The translations under genes and the position numbers were made by a program. The notes under the pieces are model-generated. The model did no database searches and had not been told where the DNA came from. It was given only the letters and a program-made list of their open reading frames with translations. From Crocosphaera sp038442745 (GTDB lineage Bacteria > Cyanobacteriota > Cyanobacteriia > Cyanobacteriales > Microcystaceae), in assembly GCF_038442745.1 (NCBI RefSeq), contig NZ_JARVCN010000392.1, positions 1-25,191 on the forward strand: a DNA stretch of 25,191 nucleotides, given 5' to 3'. Positions 1 through 9,270 of the stretch are shown here, one piece after another; the stretch's first letter is position 1; each line of letters begins with the position of its first letter.

Positions 1-155
1 AAGTAAATTGTACCACAACCACGCTTCAACTGAAACCGTTAGAACCAGGTTTATAGGAGCCAACGCTATTTGATAAGATACAACGCCCTAGTTAGGGGCT
101 TAAAATTTCAAACAACACCTATTCCTGCCTAAACCACTGTTTATTCAGCAACGCC

Positions 156-1328
156 ATGAATTTAGTCCATAAATTTGCAAAAGTACAAAATCAAGGGCAA
201 TTCTCTCAGCAGTTTATTGAATTCCAAAATACTCTCAGGGAGTCTCAAGATAAGATTGTTTCAGATCTAGTTTTTGGTACCTCACATGATATTGAGGTAT
301 CTGCTCTAATTGACGTGCTAAAGACTACTAGTGAACCGAAAACGCCCGATTGGTTCGGATATCTCTCCCATCTTTCAGAGGCACAAGTAGCTATCTCCGC
401 CGGACTCAGTTCCTTAAGGGGAATGAATATCAGTCCTGAAAATATCTTCCTAACCACAGGAACTGGACATAGCCTCTCTGTACTGTTTAGGCTTGTTTGC
501 ATACCTCAAGCGGATGAAATTATTGTTATTGAGCCGTATTGGTTCGGATATCAACCACAAATAAAGTCAGCAGGAGGACGCTCAGTTCTTGTTTCACTAG
601 AGCCAGAAAAATTTGTACTTGATTGCGAAAGAATAAGTGATGCAATCAACGATAGAACAGCCGCAATAGTTATTAACTCACCACATAATCCTACCGGTAG
701 GGTGTTTTCAGAGAAAGAACTCTCAGATCTTTCTCTGATGCTACTTGAAAAGTCTGAGTCGCTAAAACGCCCTATCTACCTTATCTCAGATGAGACTTTC
801 ATGCGGATTACCTATAGTGGTTTACCAGCACCATCGCCCTGTGCGTTCTATCCTTACTCATTTCTAGCTTATGGGTATTCTAAACAGTTACTAGCAGGTG
901 GTCAAAGGATTGGATATATCGCTCTGGCTCCAGACTTTCCTGATGCTGAGGAAGTTCGGCCTCTGATAAATAGAGATCTCGCGATAGCCAATGGATGGTC
1001 TTACCCTTCAGCGCTTATGCAAAGAGCATTACCTCTGTTTGATAACCTTTGTATCGACCTCCAGGAACTAAAAAGTAAAAAGGATTGGTTAACAGCAGAA
1101 CTGAAAGAGCTTGGATATTCAGTCGTGGAACCAGAAGGTGCGTACTTCTTACTTGTTCATTGTAATGATGATGATGTGGCACTTGCTTTATCTCTGCTTG
1201 AACGAGGTGTCTCGGTGCTTCCTGGCTCGACTATGGGCATACCTGGTTATGTGAGAATCTCATTAACTGCGACAAGGGAAATGTTACGTTATGCTGTGAG
1301 CAATGGGTTTACAGTTGTGCGTCACTAA
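156..1328 (+). CDS. PLP-dependent aminotransferase, class I/II (fold type I)
   Basis: A complete 390-residue protein of normal length for aspartate-aminotransferase-type enzymes, which move an amino group between an amino acid and a 2-oxo acid using pyridoxal phosphate in the cytosol. Visible family marks are NSPHNPTGR (174-182, with the cofactor-contacting Asn at 178), SDETF (Asp212, expected to pair with the pyridine nitrogen), YSKQLLAGGQRIGY with the Schiff-base lysine at 243, and a C-terminal VRIS motif whose Arg367 should bind the substrate carboxylate. The substrate cannot be told from sequence; an aromatic, branched-chain or decarboxylase-like role is also possible. The ATG at 156 is the only reasonable start, and no clear Shine-Dalgarno precedes it. 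It is convergent with the NRPS operon, 131 nt from the synthetase stop. It may therefore be unrelated, or it may supply or tailor a building block. Confidence 0.88.
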   Translation: MNLVHKFAKVQNQGQFSQQFIEFQNTLRESQDKIVSDLVFGTSHDIEVSALIDVLKTTSEPKTPDWFGYLSHLSEAQVAISAGLSSLRGMNISPENIFLTTGTGHSLSVLFRLVCIPQADEIIVIEPYWFGYQPQIKSAGGRSVLVSLEPEKFVLDCERISDAINDRTAAIVINSPHNPTGRVFSEKELSDLSLMLLEKSESLKRPIYLISDETFMRITYSGLPAPSPCAFYPYSFLAYGYSKQLLAGGQRIGYIALAPDFPDAEEVRPLINRDLAIANGWSYPSALMQRALPLFDNLCIDLQELKSKKDWLTAELKELGYSVVEPEGAYFLLVHCNDDDVALALSLLERGVSVLPGSTMGIPGYVRISLTATREMLRYAVSNGFTVVRH

Positions 1329-1459
1329 TTACAGCAGTTTGCGAGTCATTGAAGTACACCTAAGACCTTCTCAACAACACATTTCAATTCATAACGAGAT
1401 GGCTATCGTTTATACTTTAACCTTTATTTGATGCCTTTTCCCCAATTTTTGTCACCCCG

Positions 1460-4400
1460 TCAAGATAAAAAGTCTTCTAACTCGTCTGCGGTAAAATCCA
1501 TTTTGGGGAAGTCAAGCGGGGTGTATTCTCTCTCCTCTAGAAGTAAACAATAATTGATTATTTGTCGTAATATGTCACCAAACTTTTGAATTAAACTATC
1601 AATAGTTGATTGGCGATAAATTCCCCTACTATAAGTCCAATCTACCCGTAATTGATTGTTGACAATTAGTGCATTTATCTCGATTAAACAATTCCTGCTA
1701 TCGCTTTTACTTCTAGCATTTCCAGTAGATTCTTGGGCAGGTTTAAAGGGTGAATTTGCGGAAAATAGACGATCGAATTGACCGAAATAGTTAAAGCGAA
1801 TTTCTGCATTAGGAATATTTTCTAATTGTTTTTGAATAGTTTTGTTACTTAAATAACGTAAAATTCCGTAACCTATACCCCGATTAGGGACACTATTTAA
1901 TTGTTCTTTTATTAATGTAATTGCTTGTAAATGATTTTTAGATTTGTTTAAGTCAAAAACTATAGGAAATAAGGTGGTAAACCAACCAATGGTACGAGAT
2001 AAATTAACATCCTCAAATAAGTCTTCTCTACCATGTCCTTCTAATTCTATGAGTAATTTTTTCTGTCCTGTTAAGGTTTCAAAAGTTTGGGTTAAGGCAG
2101 CGATTAAAACCTCATTGATTTGGATTTGATAACGGCTATAAATTTCTTGTAATAGTCTCTGAGTATCTTGTTGATTAAAGCTTATAGAAAGAGTTTCTGC
2201 TTCCCTCATGGTATTTTTGCCTGAAGTGAAATCTACAGGTAAAGAAGCAATCGAATGATCCAAGTTAGTGAGATAATAATCTAATTCGGAATCCATTATT
2301 TGAGAATTAGCATAGTTTTCTAAACGTTCTGACCAATGTTTAAAAGATGTTGTTTTTGCTGGTAAAGATATAGTTCTATTTTGACTCAATTGTTGATAGA
2401 TTATCTGTAAGTCTTCTAGTAAAATACGCCAAGAAATACCATCAATAATTAAATGGTGCAGAATTAATAATAAACGACTGCTGCGATTATTTCCTAAATC
2501 GAACCAAGCAACCCTAATTAATGGATCTTTATCTAAGGAAAAGCTAGATTGTAGTTGTGTTGCAGTAGTAGAAATAGCTGATGGTAAAACCTGATCGCTT
2601 AAATTAGAAAAATCTATTCTAATAAAAGGAATAACATCATTAACACTATTATTAAACTGTTGCCATCCTAATTCTGTTTGTTCAAAACGTAAACGTAAAG
2701 CGTCATGATGTTCTAATAATTTAGCGATCGCTTGTTGTAAATGGTGCGGATTAATTTGCTGTTTAATTTCTAATAAAATAGCTTGATTCCAATGATGAGA
2801 ATCAACTAAATTTTGTTCAAAAAACCAGCGTTGAATAGGGGTTAAAGGAACTACTCCTGTAACTGTTCCTTGTTCAGCTTCGATAGTTAATGTATTTTTG
2901 CTGACAACGGCTGCTAGTTTAGCAATAGTTTGGTTTTGAAATATATCTTTTGGAACAAAATTTAAGCCTATTTGATTCGCTTTTGCAACTACTTGAATAG
3001 CTAAAATAGAATCCCCACCCAAAGCAAAGAAATTATCATTAATACTAATGCGATCGCAACCTAAAACTTGACTCCAAATAATAGCTAAAGACTTTTCTTG
3101 AGGGGTTTGAGGTGCAACAAATTCTTGTGTTGTATCGGTATTAATTTGGGGATCAGGTAAAGCTTTACGATCAACTTTGCCATTAGGAGTTAAGGGGAGT
3201 TTATCTAATACCACGTACAAAGAAGGAACCATATAATCAGGTAAGTTTTGCTGTAGAAAACGGCGTAAGTTTTCGTCCCTTGAATAAGTAGTTGCTGACT
3301 CCATAACCACATAAGCAACTAACTTTTTATTCCCATTATGATCTTCTTTTACTGTTGCTACCCCTTGAGAAATTTCTGGGTAGTTTAATAAGTTTTCTTC
3401 TATTTCTCCTAACTCGATGCGAAAACCTCTAACTTTTACTTGATAGTCATTGCGTCCTAAATATTCAATTTCACCATCTTCTCTTAATCTTACCCGATCG
3501 CCCGTTTTATATAACCTTTTTCCCTCTGCAAAAGGACTAGGAATAAACCTCTCTGCGGTTAAAGTCGGTTGGTGCAAATATCCCCTAGCTAAACCTTCAC
3601 CTCCTAAATATAATTCCCCAGGTACACCCATCGGTACTGGTTGCAAATAAGCGTCTAAAATATAAGTTTGGGTGTTAAAAACAGCGTACCCAATAGTAGG
3701 AGAATTTTGCGTTTCTGGGTTAATTAAGGCAAAAGTTGAATAGGTGGTATCTTCGGAGGGACCATAAAGGTTAAAAACCTGCTTCACGGGGGATTTTTGA
3801 TATAATTGTTGCACAAGATGCTTAGAAAGAGCTTCCCCTGCTAAGTTAATGGTTTTGACGTTGTTAGGAATAGCGTTAAGTCTTAGTAACTCCGTCGCTG
3901 CGGTGGGTACTGTATTGATTAAAGTTACTTTATTGGCTGCGGGTAACTCGGGTAAAGCGAGGGCATTTTCTGCTAGTATAACGCTTCCTCCCGAACTTAA
4001 GGGGACAAAAATCTCAAATACGGATAGATCGAAGCAGACAGAAGTTGATGCTAATACCCCTGATGTTTGCTCTGATGTAAAGGTTTCTCTGGCCCAGTTT
4101 AACAGAGAAACGGTGCTACTATGGGCGATAGCAACCCCTTTCGGTCTACCAGTGGAACCGGATGTATAAATAAGATAAGCTAAATTTTGAGGTAACAGTT
4201 GAGGGGAAGGGTTAACGGTAGCTTGTTGACTGATTTTATCTCGATCTGCGTCTAAATCAACAATTGTCACCCCTGAAGGTTTTAAAATGTTGCCTTGGGT
4301 GATCAAAATAGGCATTTTGGCATCTTCCACCATTAAAGCCAATCGTTCCGAGGGATAATGGGGATCTAAGGGTAAATAAGCTCCTCCTGCTTTTAAAATA

Positions 4401-7400
4401 GCTATAAGTGCGATAATTAGTTGTGGGGAACGGTTTAAACAGACACCGATGGGGGTTTCTGGTTGCACCCCTAACTGTTGCAGATAGTGTGCGAGTTGGT
4501 TGGCTTGGCTATTGAGTTCGTGATAGGTTAGTTGTTGGGTTTGATGGATAAGAGCGATCGCATTAGGTGTTTTGTTTGCTTGTGTCTCAAAAAGTTGATG
4601 GATAAGACTTCCTATTCTCTGTCTTTTTTCTTCCGTTTTTTGTTTTCTTAATAGGTTGCTCTCAATACTTAAAGGGAAACTCCATAAAGGTTGTTGAGGG
4701 TTTGCAAGAATACCTGTAATTAAAGTTTTAAAATGTTGAGCTAAACGCTCAATTCTACTATCTTCAAAGAGATCGGTATTATATTCAAAAGTGGCAGTTA
4801 ATCCCTCGCTTGTTTCTGACATAAACAAGGTTAAATCAAACTTTGCAGTTGTATTTTCTAGTTTCACCGACTGTAAAGATAACCCAGGTAATTCCATAGA
4901 CTGCATGGGTATATTTTGCAACACAAACATCACTTGAAATAGGGGACTATAACTCAGGTCTCGTTGCGGTTGTAATGCGTCAACTAACTGTTCAAAGGGT
5001 AGATCTTGATGACTATATGCACTCAATGTTGTTTCCCTTACCTGTTGTAATAACTGCACAAAAGTCATCGTTCCCGATAACTGCGATCGCAGGGTTAAAG
5101 TATTGGCAAAAAAGCCGATCAATTTTTCAGTTTCGCTATAATTACGGTTAGCAATGGGAGAACCGATAACAATGTCTTCGCTGTATGTATAACGATGTAA
5201 TAGCACATTAAATGCTGCTAATAACACCATAAATAATGTACTATTATGTTTATTACTTAACTGTTTTAAACCATTTGATTGTTCTTGGGACAGTTGAAAT
5301 GTTATGGTTTTTCCGTTAAAAGTTTGTACTGGGGGACGAGGGTTATCACTTGGTATTTCTAATAAAGTTGTTGCATTTTTTAACTGCTTTTTCCAATAAT
5401 TAAGTTGAGTATCTAATCTTTCCCCTTGTAACCATTCTCGTTGCCATGTGGCAAAGTCTAAATATTGTATAGGAAGTTCTGGTAAGGGTGAGGATTTTTC
5501 TTCTAGAAATGCTTGATATAAGGTGGCAACTTCTTGAATAAATATACCCACGGACCAAGCATCAGCTACACTGTGATGGAGTACCAATAATAATATAGAA
5601 TCTTCCTCTGCTAAGCGAATTAGTTTGACTCTTAATAGGGGAGATTCATAGAGATTGAAAGGCTGTTTGATTGTTTCTTCTGCTAATTTTTTGGCTGTTT
5701 CTTCTGGTTTGAAACTATCTTTTAGATCAACAATAGGTAAGTCTAATTTGATATTAGGGGAGATAATAAGTTGAGGTTTCCCATCAACTGTTTTGATATA
5801 ACTCCGTAAAACTTCATGACGACTTATTACTTCATTAAGACTCTTTTGTAATAGGTTCATATTTAATTCTCCTGTCAAACGAACTGCACCAGGAATATTA
5901 TAAAAAGGACTATCAGGTTCCAGTTGTGCTAAAAACCATTGTCTTTGTTGTGCAAAAGATAATGGTAACTCTCCACTCCTTTCTATTCTTTCCAATGATA
6001 CAATCTCTTGTTTTTCTTCCCCTTCTATTACTTTCGATAAACTCCTAATTGTTGGTCTTTCAAACAACACTCTCAATGGTAGTTCTACTTCAAATACTTG
6101 TCTCACTTGGGACATTACCTGTGTTGCTAAAAGGGAATGTCCTCCTATTTCAAAGAAGTTCTCTTCTAAACTCACTCTTTCAAGGTTTAGAATTGTTCCC
6201 CATATACCTGCTAATATCTCTTCTGTTGCTGTTTTTGCTACTATATAATCTTCACTTTTTAATTCTATCTCTGGTAAGGCTTTACGGTCAATTTTTCCAT
6301 TGGGGGTTAATGGTAATTTCTCTAACTCTACAAACCTCGATGGGATCATATAATTTGGTAATTTTTCTCCTATATATTCTTTTATTGATCTGGGATTAAT
6401 ACTTATATCTTCCTGACACACTATATAAGCGATCAAACTTTCTTCTTTTACTATTACTACTGCTTCTTTTATTTGATTATGGTTTAATATTGTTGTTTCT
6501 ATTTCTCCTAGTTCTAATCTATATCCTCTCAGTTTTACTTGATAGTCTATTCTTCCTATATATTCTATTTCTCTGTCTTCTCCATATTTGACTAAGTCTC
6601 CTGTTTTATACAGTCTTTCTCCTGCTTTAAATGGATTTGCTATGAATCTTTCTGCTGTTAGTTCTGGTCTTTTTAGGTATCCTCTGGTAACTCCTTTTCC
6701 TCCGATGTATAGTTCTCCTGGTACTCCTATTGGTAGTTGGTTATAGTCTTTGTCTAATATGTACAATTGAGTGTTATTTATGGGTTTCCCTAGTCTTACT
6801 TTTTCTGTTTCTACTTCATAAACTGATGACCAAATGGTTGTTTCTGTTGGTCCGTATAAGTTAAAAACTTGTTTTGATTTTTCTTTTAATTGTTCTGCTA
6901 AATCTGGTGATAATGCTTCTCCTCCACAAAGGATGGTTAAGTCTTTTTTTCCTTCCCATCCTGATGCTAGTAATAGTTTCCAGGTTGCTGGAGTTGCTTG
7001 CATTACTGTTACTTTCTGGGTTAATAATTGTTGCGCTAATGTTACTCCTTCTACTGTTACATCCCGAGATACTAGGATTAGTTTTGCTCCTACTGTTAGG
7101 GGTAAATAGAGTTCTAAGGCTGCAATATCGAAGGATAGGGTTGTAACGGATAATAGGGTATCTTTATCTGTTAATCCTGGTTTTTCCTTCATGGAAAGTA
7201 GGAAGTTACTTAAGCAACTGTGGGGTACTTGAACTCCTTTGGGAATACCGGTTGAACCTGATGTATAAATGATATAAGCTAGATTTTCTGGGTTGATTTC
7301 TAGCTCAAGATTTGTATTTTTTTGTTGATTTATTTCTACTTGTATTTCATTGATATCAATAAAGTGTTTTACTGTGTTTGAGTTGTTGTTTTTTAATGCT

Positions 7401-9193
7401 GAACTGCTAATTAAATAATCAATTTCTGAGTCTTGAATCATAAAGTCAAGACGTTGTTGGGGATAATTAGGGTCTAGGGGTAAATAGGCTCCTCCTACTT
7501 TGAGAATGGCGAGTAAGGCGATTACCATTTCTAAAGATGGTTCTAAATAAATACCGACTAAAGTTTCTGGTTTAACTCCTAACTTGTATAAATAATGTGC
7601 TAGTTGGTTGGCTTTTTTATTTAGTTCTTGATAGGTTAATGATTCTTCTTCAAAAACAAGGGCAGTATTATTAGGTGCCTTCTCAACTTGCGCTTCAAAT
7701 AGTTGATGAATTAAGATATTACTGTTTTCTTTTTCTTCTTTCCCATCCCCTTCTATTAATAACTCTTTTTGTTCCTGATTGGTTAATAAACTTAATTGTG
7801 AAATTTTTTGATCGTAATTATTAGTTATTGATTCTAGTAATATTTTAAAATGTTCAATTAAACGTTTAATTGTTGTCTCTCTAAACAAATCTGTATTATA
7901 TTCAAAAATTCCTCGTAAACCTGATGAAGTTTCATACATATCTAAACTTAAATCAAAGCGAGAAGTTTGACTTTCCCATGATAAAGCATTTAAAGACAGT
8001 TCTGATAAATTAACCTTTTGACTAGGTGTATTGTGCAGGATAAACATTACCTGAAACAGTGGATTATAGCTTAAATTACGCTCTGGTTGTAAGATTTCCA
8101 CTAAATATTCAAAAGGTAAATCTTGATGTGCATAAGCATTTAATGCAACTTCTTTTACTTGAGATAAAAAATCCCCAAAACTAAGATTACTTTTAATTTC
8201 TGTACGGAAAATCAAATTATTAACAAATAAACCGATTAAATTTTCAATTTCAGGACGGTTACGATTAGTAACTGTTGAACCTACTAAAATATCATTTTGC
8301 CCTGTATAACGATATAATAATATTTTAAAAGCTGCCAACAGGGTCATAAATAATGTTGCTCCTGTTTGACGGGATAGGGTTTTTAGAGTTTCTGAAACAT
8401 CAGGAGAGACGAAAAATTCTTCAGTAGTACCTCTAAAACTTTGAATAGATGGACGAGGAAAATCTGTTGGTAATTGTAAAATAGGGGGATAATTATGCAA
8501 TTTTTGTTGCCAATACCCCAATTGCTTAGCTCTTGCTTCTCCCTTTAACCATTTTCGTTGCCAAACTGCAAAATCAGCGTACTGAATCGGCAAACTAGGT
8601 AAAGGTGAGGGTTTTTGTTGAGAAAAAGCTTGATAAATAAGGGTTAATTCTTGAATTAATACCCTCATGGACCAATAATCTGCAATAATATGATGAACAG
8701 TGAATAATAATATATAATGTTCTCGATCTCGTTGAAAGATAACACTTCTTAATAAGGGAGTTTGTTCTAGATTAAAAGGTCGTAATACTTCCGCTTTAAT
8801 ATTATTTTGTATTTCGGTTTCTTGTTGTTCTTCGGGTAATTCTTGTAAATCAACTAAAGGAATTTCTACAGTTAATTTTGATGCTATTTTCTGTCTTGGT
8901 TCGTTATTAACAACGGTAAAAGATGTTCTTAAAATCTCATGTCTTTGGACAATTTCTTTCAAGCTTTTTCTAAGTATATTTAGGTTTAATTTTCCTTTTA
9001 ATTCTAAAGCAGCAGGAATATTATAAGCAGCAGATTTCGGATGAAAACGGTCTAAAAACCAAAGACGAGATTGAGCAAAGGAAACTGGAAACAATTGCTT
9101 TTTTTGTTGCTTTTTCTGCTCTAATTTTGCCAGTAATTTTCTTTTCTGTTCTAAGGAAAGTTTATTGATCGCATCTGCTTGCTTTTTATTCAT
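1460..9193 (-). CDS. Nonribosomal peptide synthetase, C-A(Gly)-PCP-C-A(Ala)-PCP-E
   Basis: A 2577-residue two-module synthetase. Domains in order: a basic N-terminal helix (1-34); C1 (~35-465), whose active-site motif is HHIIADYWS (His167/His168, Asp172) with Tyr where Gly is usual; A1 (~485-985; core TSGSTG near 640); PCP1 in GGHSL (Ser1020); C2 (~1072-1500; HHSVADAWS, His1206/His1207); A2 (~1525-2025); PCP2 in the LGGDSI form that precedes epimerases (Ser2062); E (~2105-2535; HHLIIDGISW at 2246-2255, then GHGRE and NYFGQFD). The tail (TPLDF near 2560) resembles a COM donor. The A1 specificity residues read D-I-L-Q-L-G-L-I-W-K, the known glycine code. A2 reads D-L-F-N-N-A-L-T-Y-K, a pattern reported for alanine. 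The expected output is Gly-D-Ala. There is no thioesterase. C1 could be a starter (acylating) or ordinary LCL domain; this is unresolved. It lies 77 nt downstream of the other synthetase, presumably in the same transcript. Confidence 0.95.
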   Translation of the reverse strand: MNKKQADAINKLSLEQKRKLLAKLEQKKQQKKQLFPVSFAQSRLWFLDRFHPKSAAYNIPAALELKGKLNLNILRKSLKEIVQRHEILRTSFTVVNNEPRQKIASKLTVEIPLVDLQELPEEQQETEIQNNIKAEVLRPFNLEQTPLLRSVIFQRDREHYILLFTVHHIIADYWSMRVLIQELTLIYQAFSQQKPSPLPSLPIQYADFAVWQRKWLKGEARAKQLGYWQQKLHNYPPILQLPTDFPRPSIQSFRGTTEEFFVSPDVSETLKTLSRQTGATLFMTLLAAFKILLYRYTGQNDILVGSTVTNRNRPEIENLIGLFVNNLIFRTEIKSNLSFGDFLSQVKEVALNAYAHQDLPFEYLVEILQPERNLSYNPLFQVMFILHNTPSQKVNLSELSLNALSWESQTSRFDLSLDMYETSSGLRGIFEYNTDLFRETTIKRLIEHFKILLESITNNYDQKISQLSLLTNQEQKELLIEGDGKEEKENSNILIHQLFEAQVEKAPNNTALVFEEESLTYQELNKKANQLAHYLYKLGVKPETLVGIYLEPSLEMVIALLAILKVGGAYLPLDPNYPQQRLDFMIQDSEIDYLISSSALKNNNSNTVKHFIDINEIQVEINQQKNTNLELEINPENLAYIIYTSGSTGIPKGVQVPHSCLSNFLLSMKEKPGLTDKDTLLSVTTLSFDIAALELYLPLTVGAKLILVSRDVTVEGVTLAQQLLTQKVTVMQATPATWKLLLASGWEGKKDLTILCGGEALSPDLAEQLKEKSKQVFNLYGPTETTIWSSVYEVETEKVRLGKPINNTQLYILDKDYNQLPIGVPGELYIGGKGVTRGYLKRPELTAERFIANPFKAGERLYKTGDLVKYGEDREIEYIGRIDYQVKLRGYRLELGEIETTILNHNQIKEAVVIVKEESLIAYIVCQEDISINPRSIKEYIGEKLPNYMIPSRFVELEKLPLTPNGKIDRKALPEIELKSEDYIVAKTATEEILAGIWGTILNLERVSLEENFFEIGGHSLLATQVMSQVRQVFEVELPLRVLFERPTIRSLSKVIEGEEKQEIVSLERIERSGELPLSFAQQRQWFLAQLEPDSPFYNIPGAVRLTGELNMNLLQKSLNEVISRHEVLRSYIKTVDGKPQLIISPNIKLDLPIVDLKDSFKPEETAKKLAEETIKQPFNLYESPLLRVKLIRLAEEDSILLLVLHHSVADAWSVGIFIQEVATLYQAFLEEKSSPLPELPIQYLDFATWQREWLQGERLDTQLNYWKKQLKNATTLLEIPSDNPRPPVQTFNGKTITFQLSQEQSNGLKQLSNKHNSTLFMVLLAAFNVLLHRYTYSEDIVIGSPIANRNYSETEKLIGFFANTLTLRSQLSGTMTFVQLLQQVRETTLSAYSHQDLPFEQLVDALQPQRDLSYSPLFQVMFVLQNIPMQSMELPGLSLQSVKLENTTAKFDLTLFMSETSEGLTATFEYNTDLFEDSRIERLAQHFKTLITGILANPQQPLWSFPLSIESNLLRKQKTEEKRQRIGSLIHQLFETQANKTPNAIALIHQTQQLTYHELNSQANQLAHYLQQLGVQPETPIGVCLNRSPQLIIALIAILKAGGAYLPLDPHYPSERLALMVEDAKMPILITQGNILKPSGVTIVDLDADRDKISQQATVNPSPQLLPQNLAYLIYTSGSTGRPKGVAIAHSSTVSLLNWARETFTSEQTSGVLASTSVCFDLSVFEIFVPLSSGGSVILAENALALPELPAANKVTLINTVPTAATELLRLNAIPNNVKTINLAGEALSKHLVQQLYQKSPVKQVFNLYGPSEDTTYSTFALINPETQNSPTIGYAVFNTQTYILDAYLQPVPMGVPGELYLGGEGLARGYLHQPTLTAERFIPSPFAEGKRLYKTGDRVRLREDGEIEYLGRNDYQVKVRGFRIELGEIEENLLNYPEISQGVATVKEDHNGNKKLVAYVVMESATTYSRDENLRRFLQQNLPDYMVPSLYVVLDKLPLTPNGKVDRKALPDPQINTDTTQEFVAPQTPQEKSLAIIWSQVLGCDRISINDNFFALGGDSILAIQVVAKANQIGLNFVPKDIFQNQTIAKLAAVVSKNTLTIEAEQGTVTGVVPLTPIQRWFFEQNLVDSHHWNQAILLEIKQQINPHHLQQAIAKLLEHHDALRLRFEQTELGWQQFNNSVNDVIPFIRIDFSNLSDQVLPSAISTTATQLQSSFSLDKDPLIRVAWFDLGNNRSSRLLLILHHLIIDGISWRILLEDLQIIYQQLSQNRTISLPAKTTSFKHWSERLENYANSQIMDSELDYYLTNLDHSIASLPVDFTSGKNTMREAETLSISFNQQDTQRLLQEIYSRYQIQINEVLIAALTQTFETLTGQKKLLIELEGHGREDLFEDVNLSRTIGWFTTLFPIVFDLNKSKNHLQAITLIKEQLNSVPNRGIGYGILRYLSNKTIQKQLENIPNAEIRFNYFGQFDRLFSANSPFKPAQESTGNARSKSDSRNCLIEINALIVNNQLRVDWTYSRGIYRQSTIDSLIQKFGDILRQIINYCLLLEEREYTPLDFPKMDFTADELEDFLS
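5894..7790 (-). repeat. Duplicated Gly A-PCP cassette, copy 2 (in the Ala-module synthetase)
   Basis: Partner of the 13702-15598 copy, with the same length and frame and a constant 7808-bp offset. The identical core here is 6255-7249, covering the A domain from just after the TSGSTG core to past the NGKID lysine motif. The coding strand is strongly purine-rich with many A-ending codons (GGA, AGA, GAA, AAA), unlike the second modules of the same genes. Confidence 0.93.
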
Positions 9194-9270
9194 TTTTCAA
9201 AAATAGTTCTGCTCATCCCTATTATAACAAAACATATACCTAAATTTATTACGTAAAAGTTCCTATATTA

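Noticed and set aside
84..99. Possible hairpin terminator CCCTA-GT-TAGGG before the aminotransferase
   Set aside because: The stem is only 4-5 bp with a minimal loop and is followed by AAAATTT rather than a clear T-run; the first 155 nt contain no supportable gene or RNA.
1329..1459. Bidirectional terminator between the convergent aminotransferase and NRPS genes
   Set aside because: No convincing GC-rich stem with a T-tract on either strand is visible.
1460..1600. A thioesterase or reductase hidden at the end of the last synthetase
   Set aside because: After the epimerase only about 40 residues remain, with no GxSxG or NAD(P)-binding motif.
6049..7146. Leu/Val-rich plus-strand frames opposite the glycine cassette, repeated at 13857-14954
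   Set aside because: These are antisense shadows of the A domain; their duplication only reflects the duplicated cassette, and no membrane-protein family is recognisable.
9194..9270. Separate promoter for the downstream synthetase
   Set aside because: The 77-nt AT-rich spacer offers TATA-like strings but no paired -35/-10 at suitable spacing, so co-transcription is the simpler reading.
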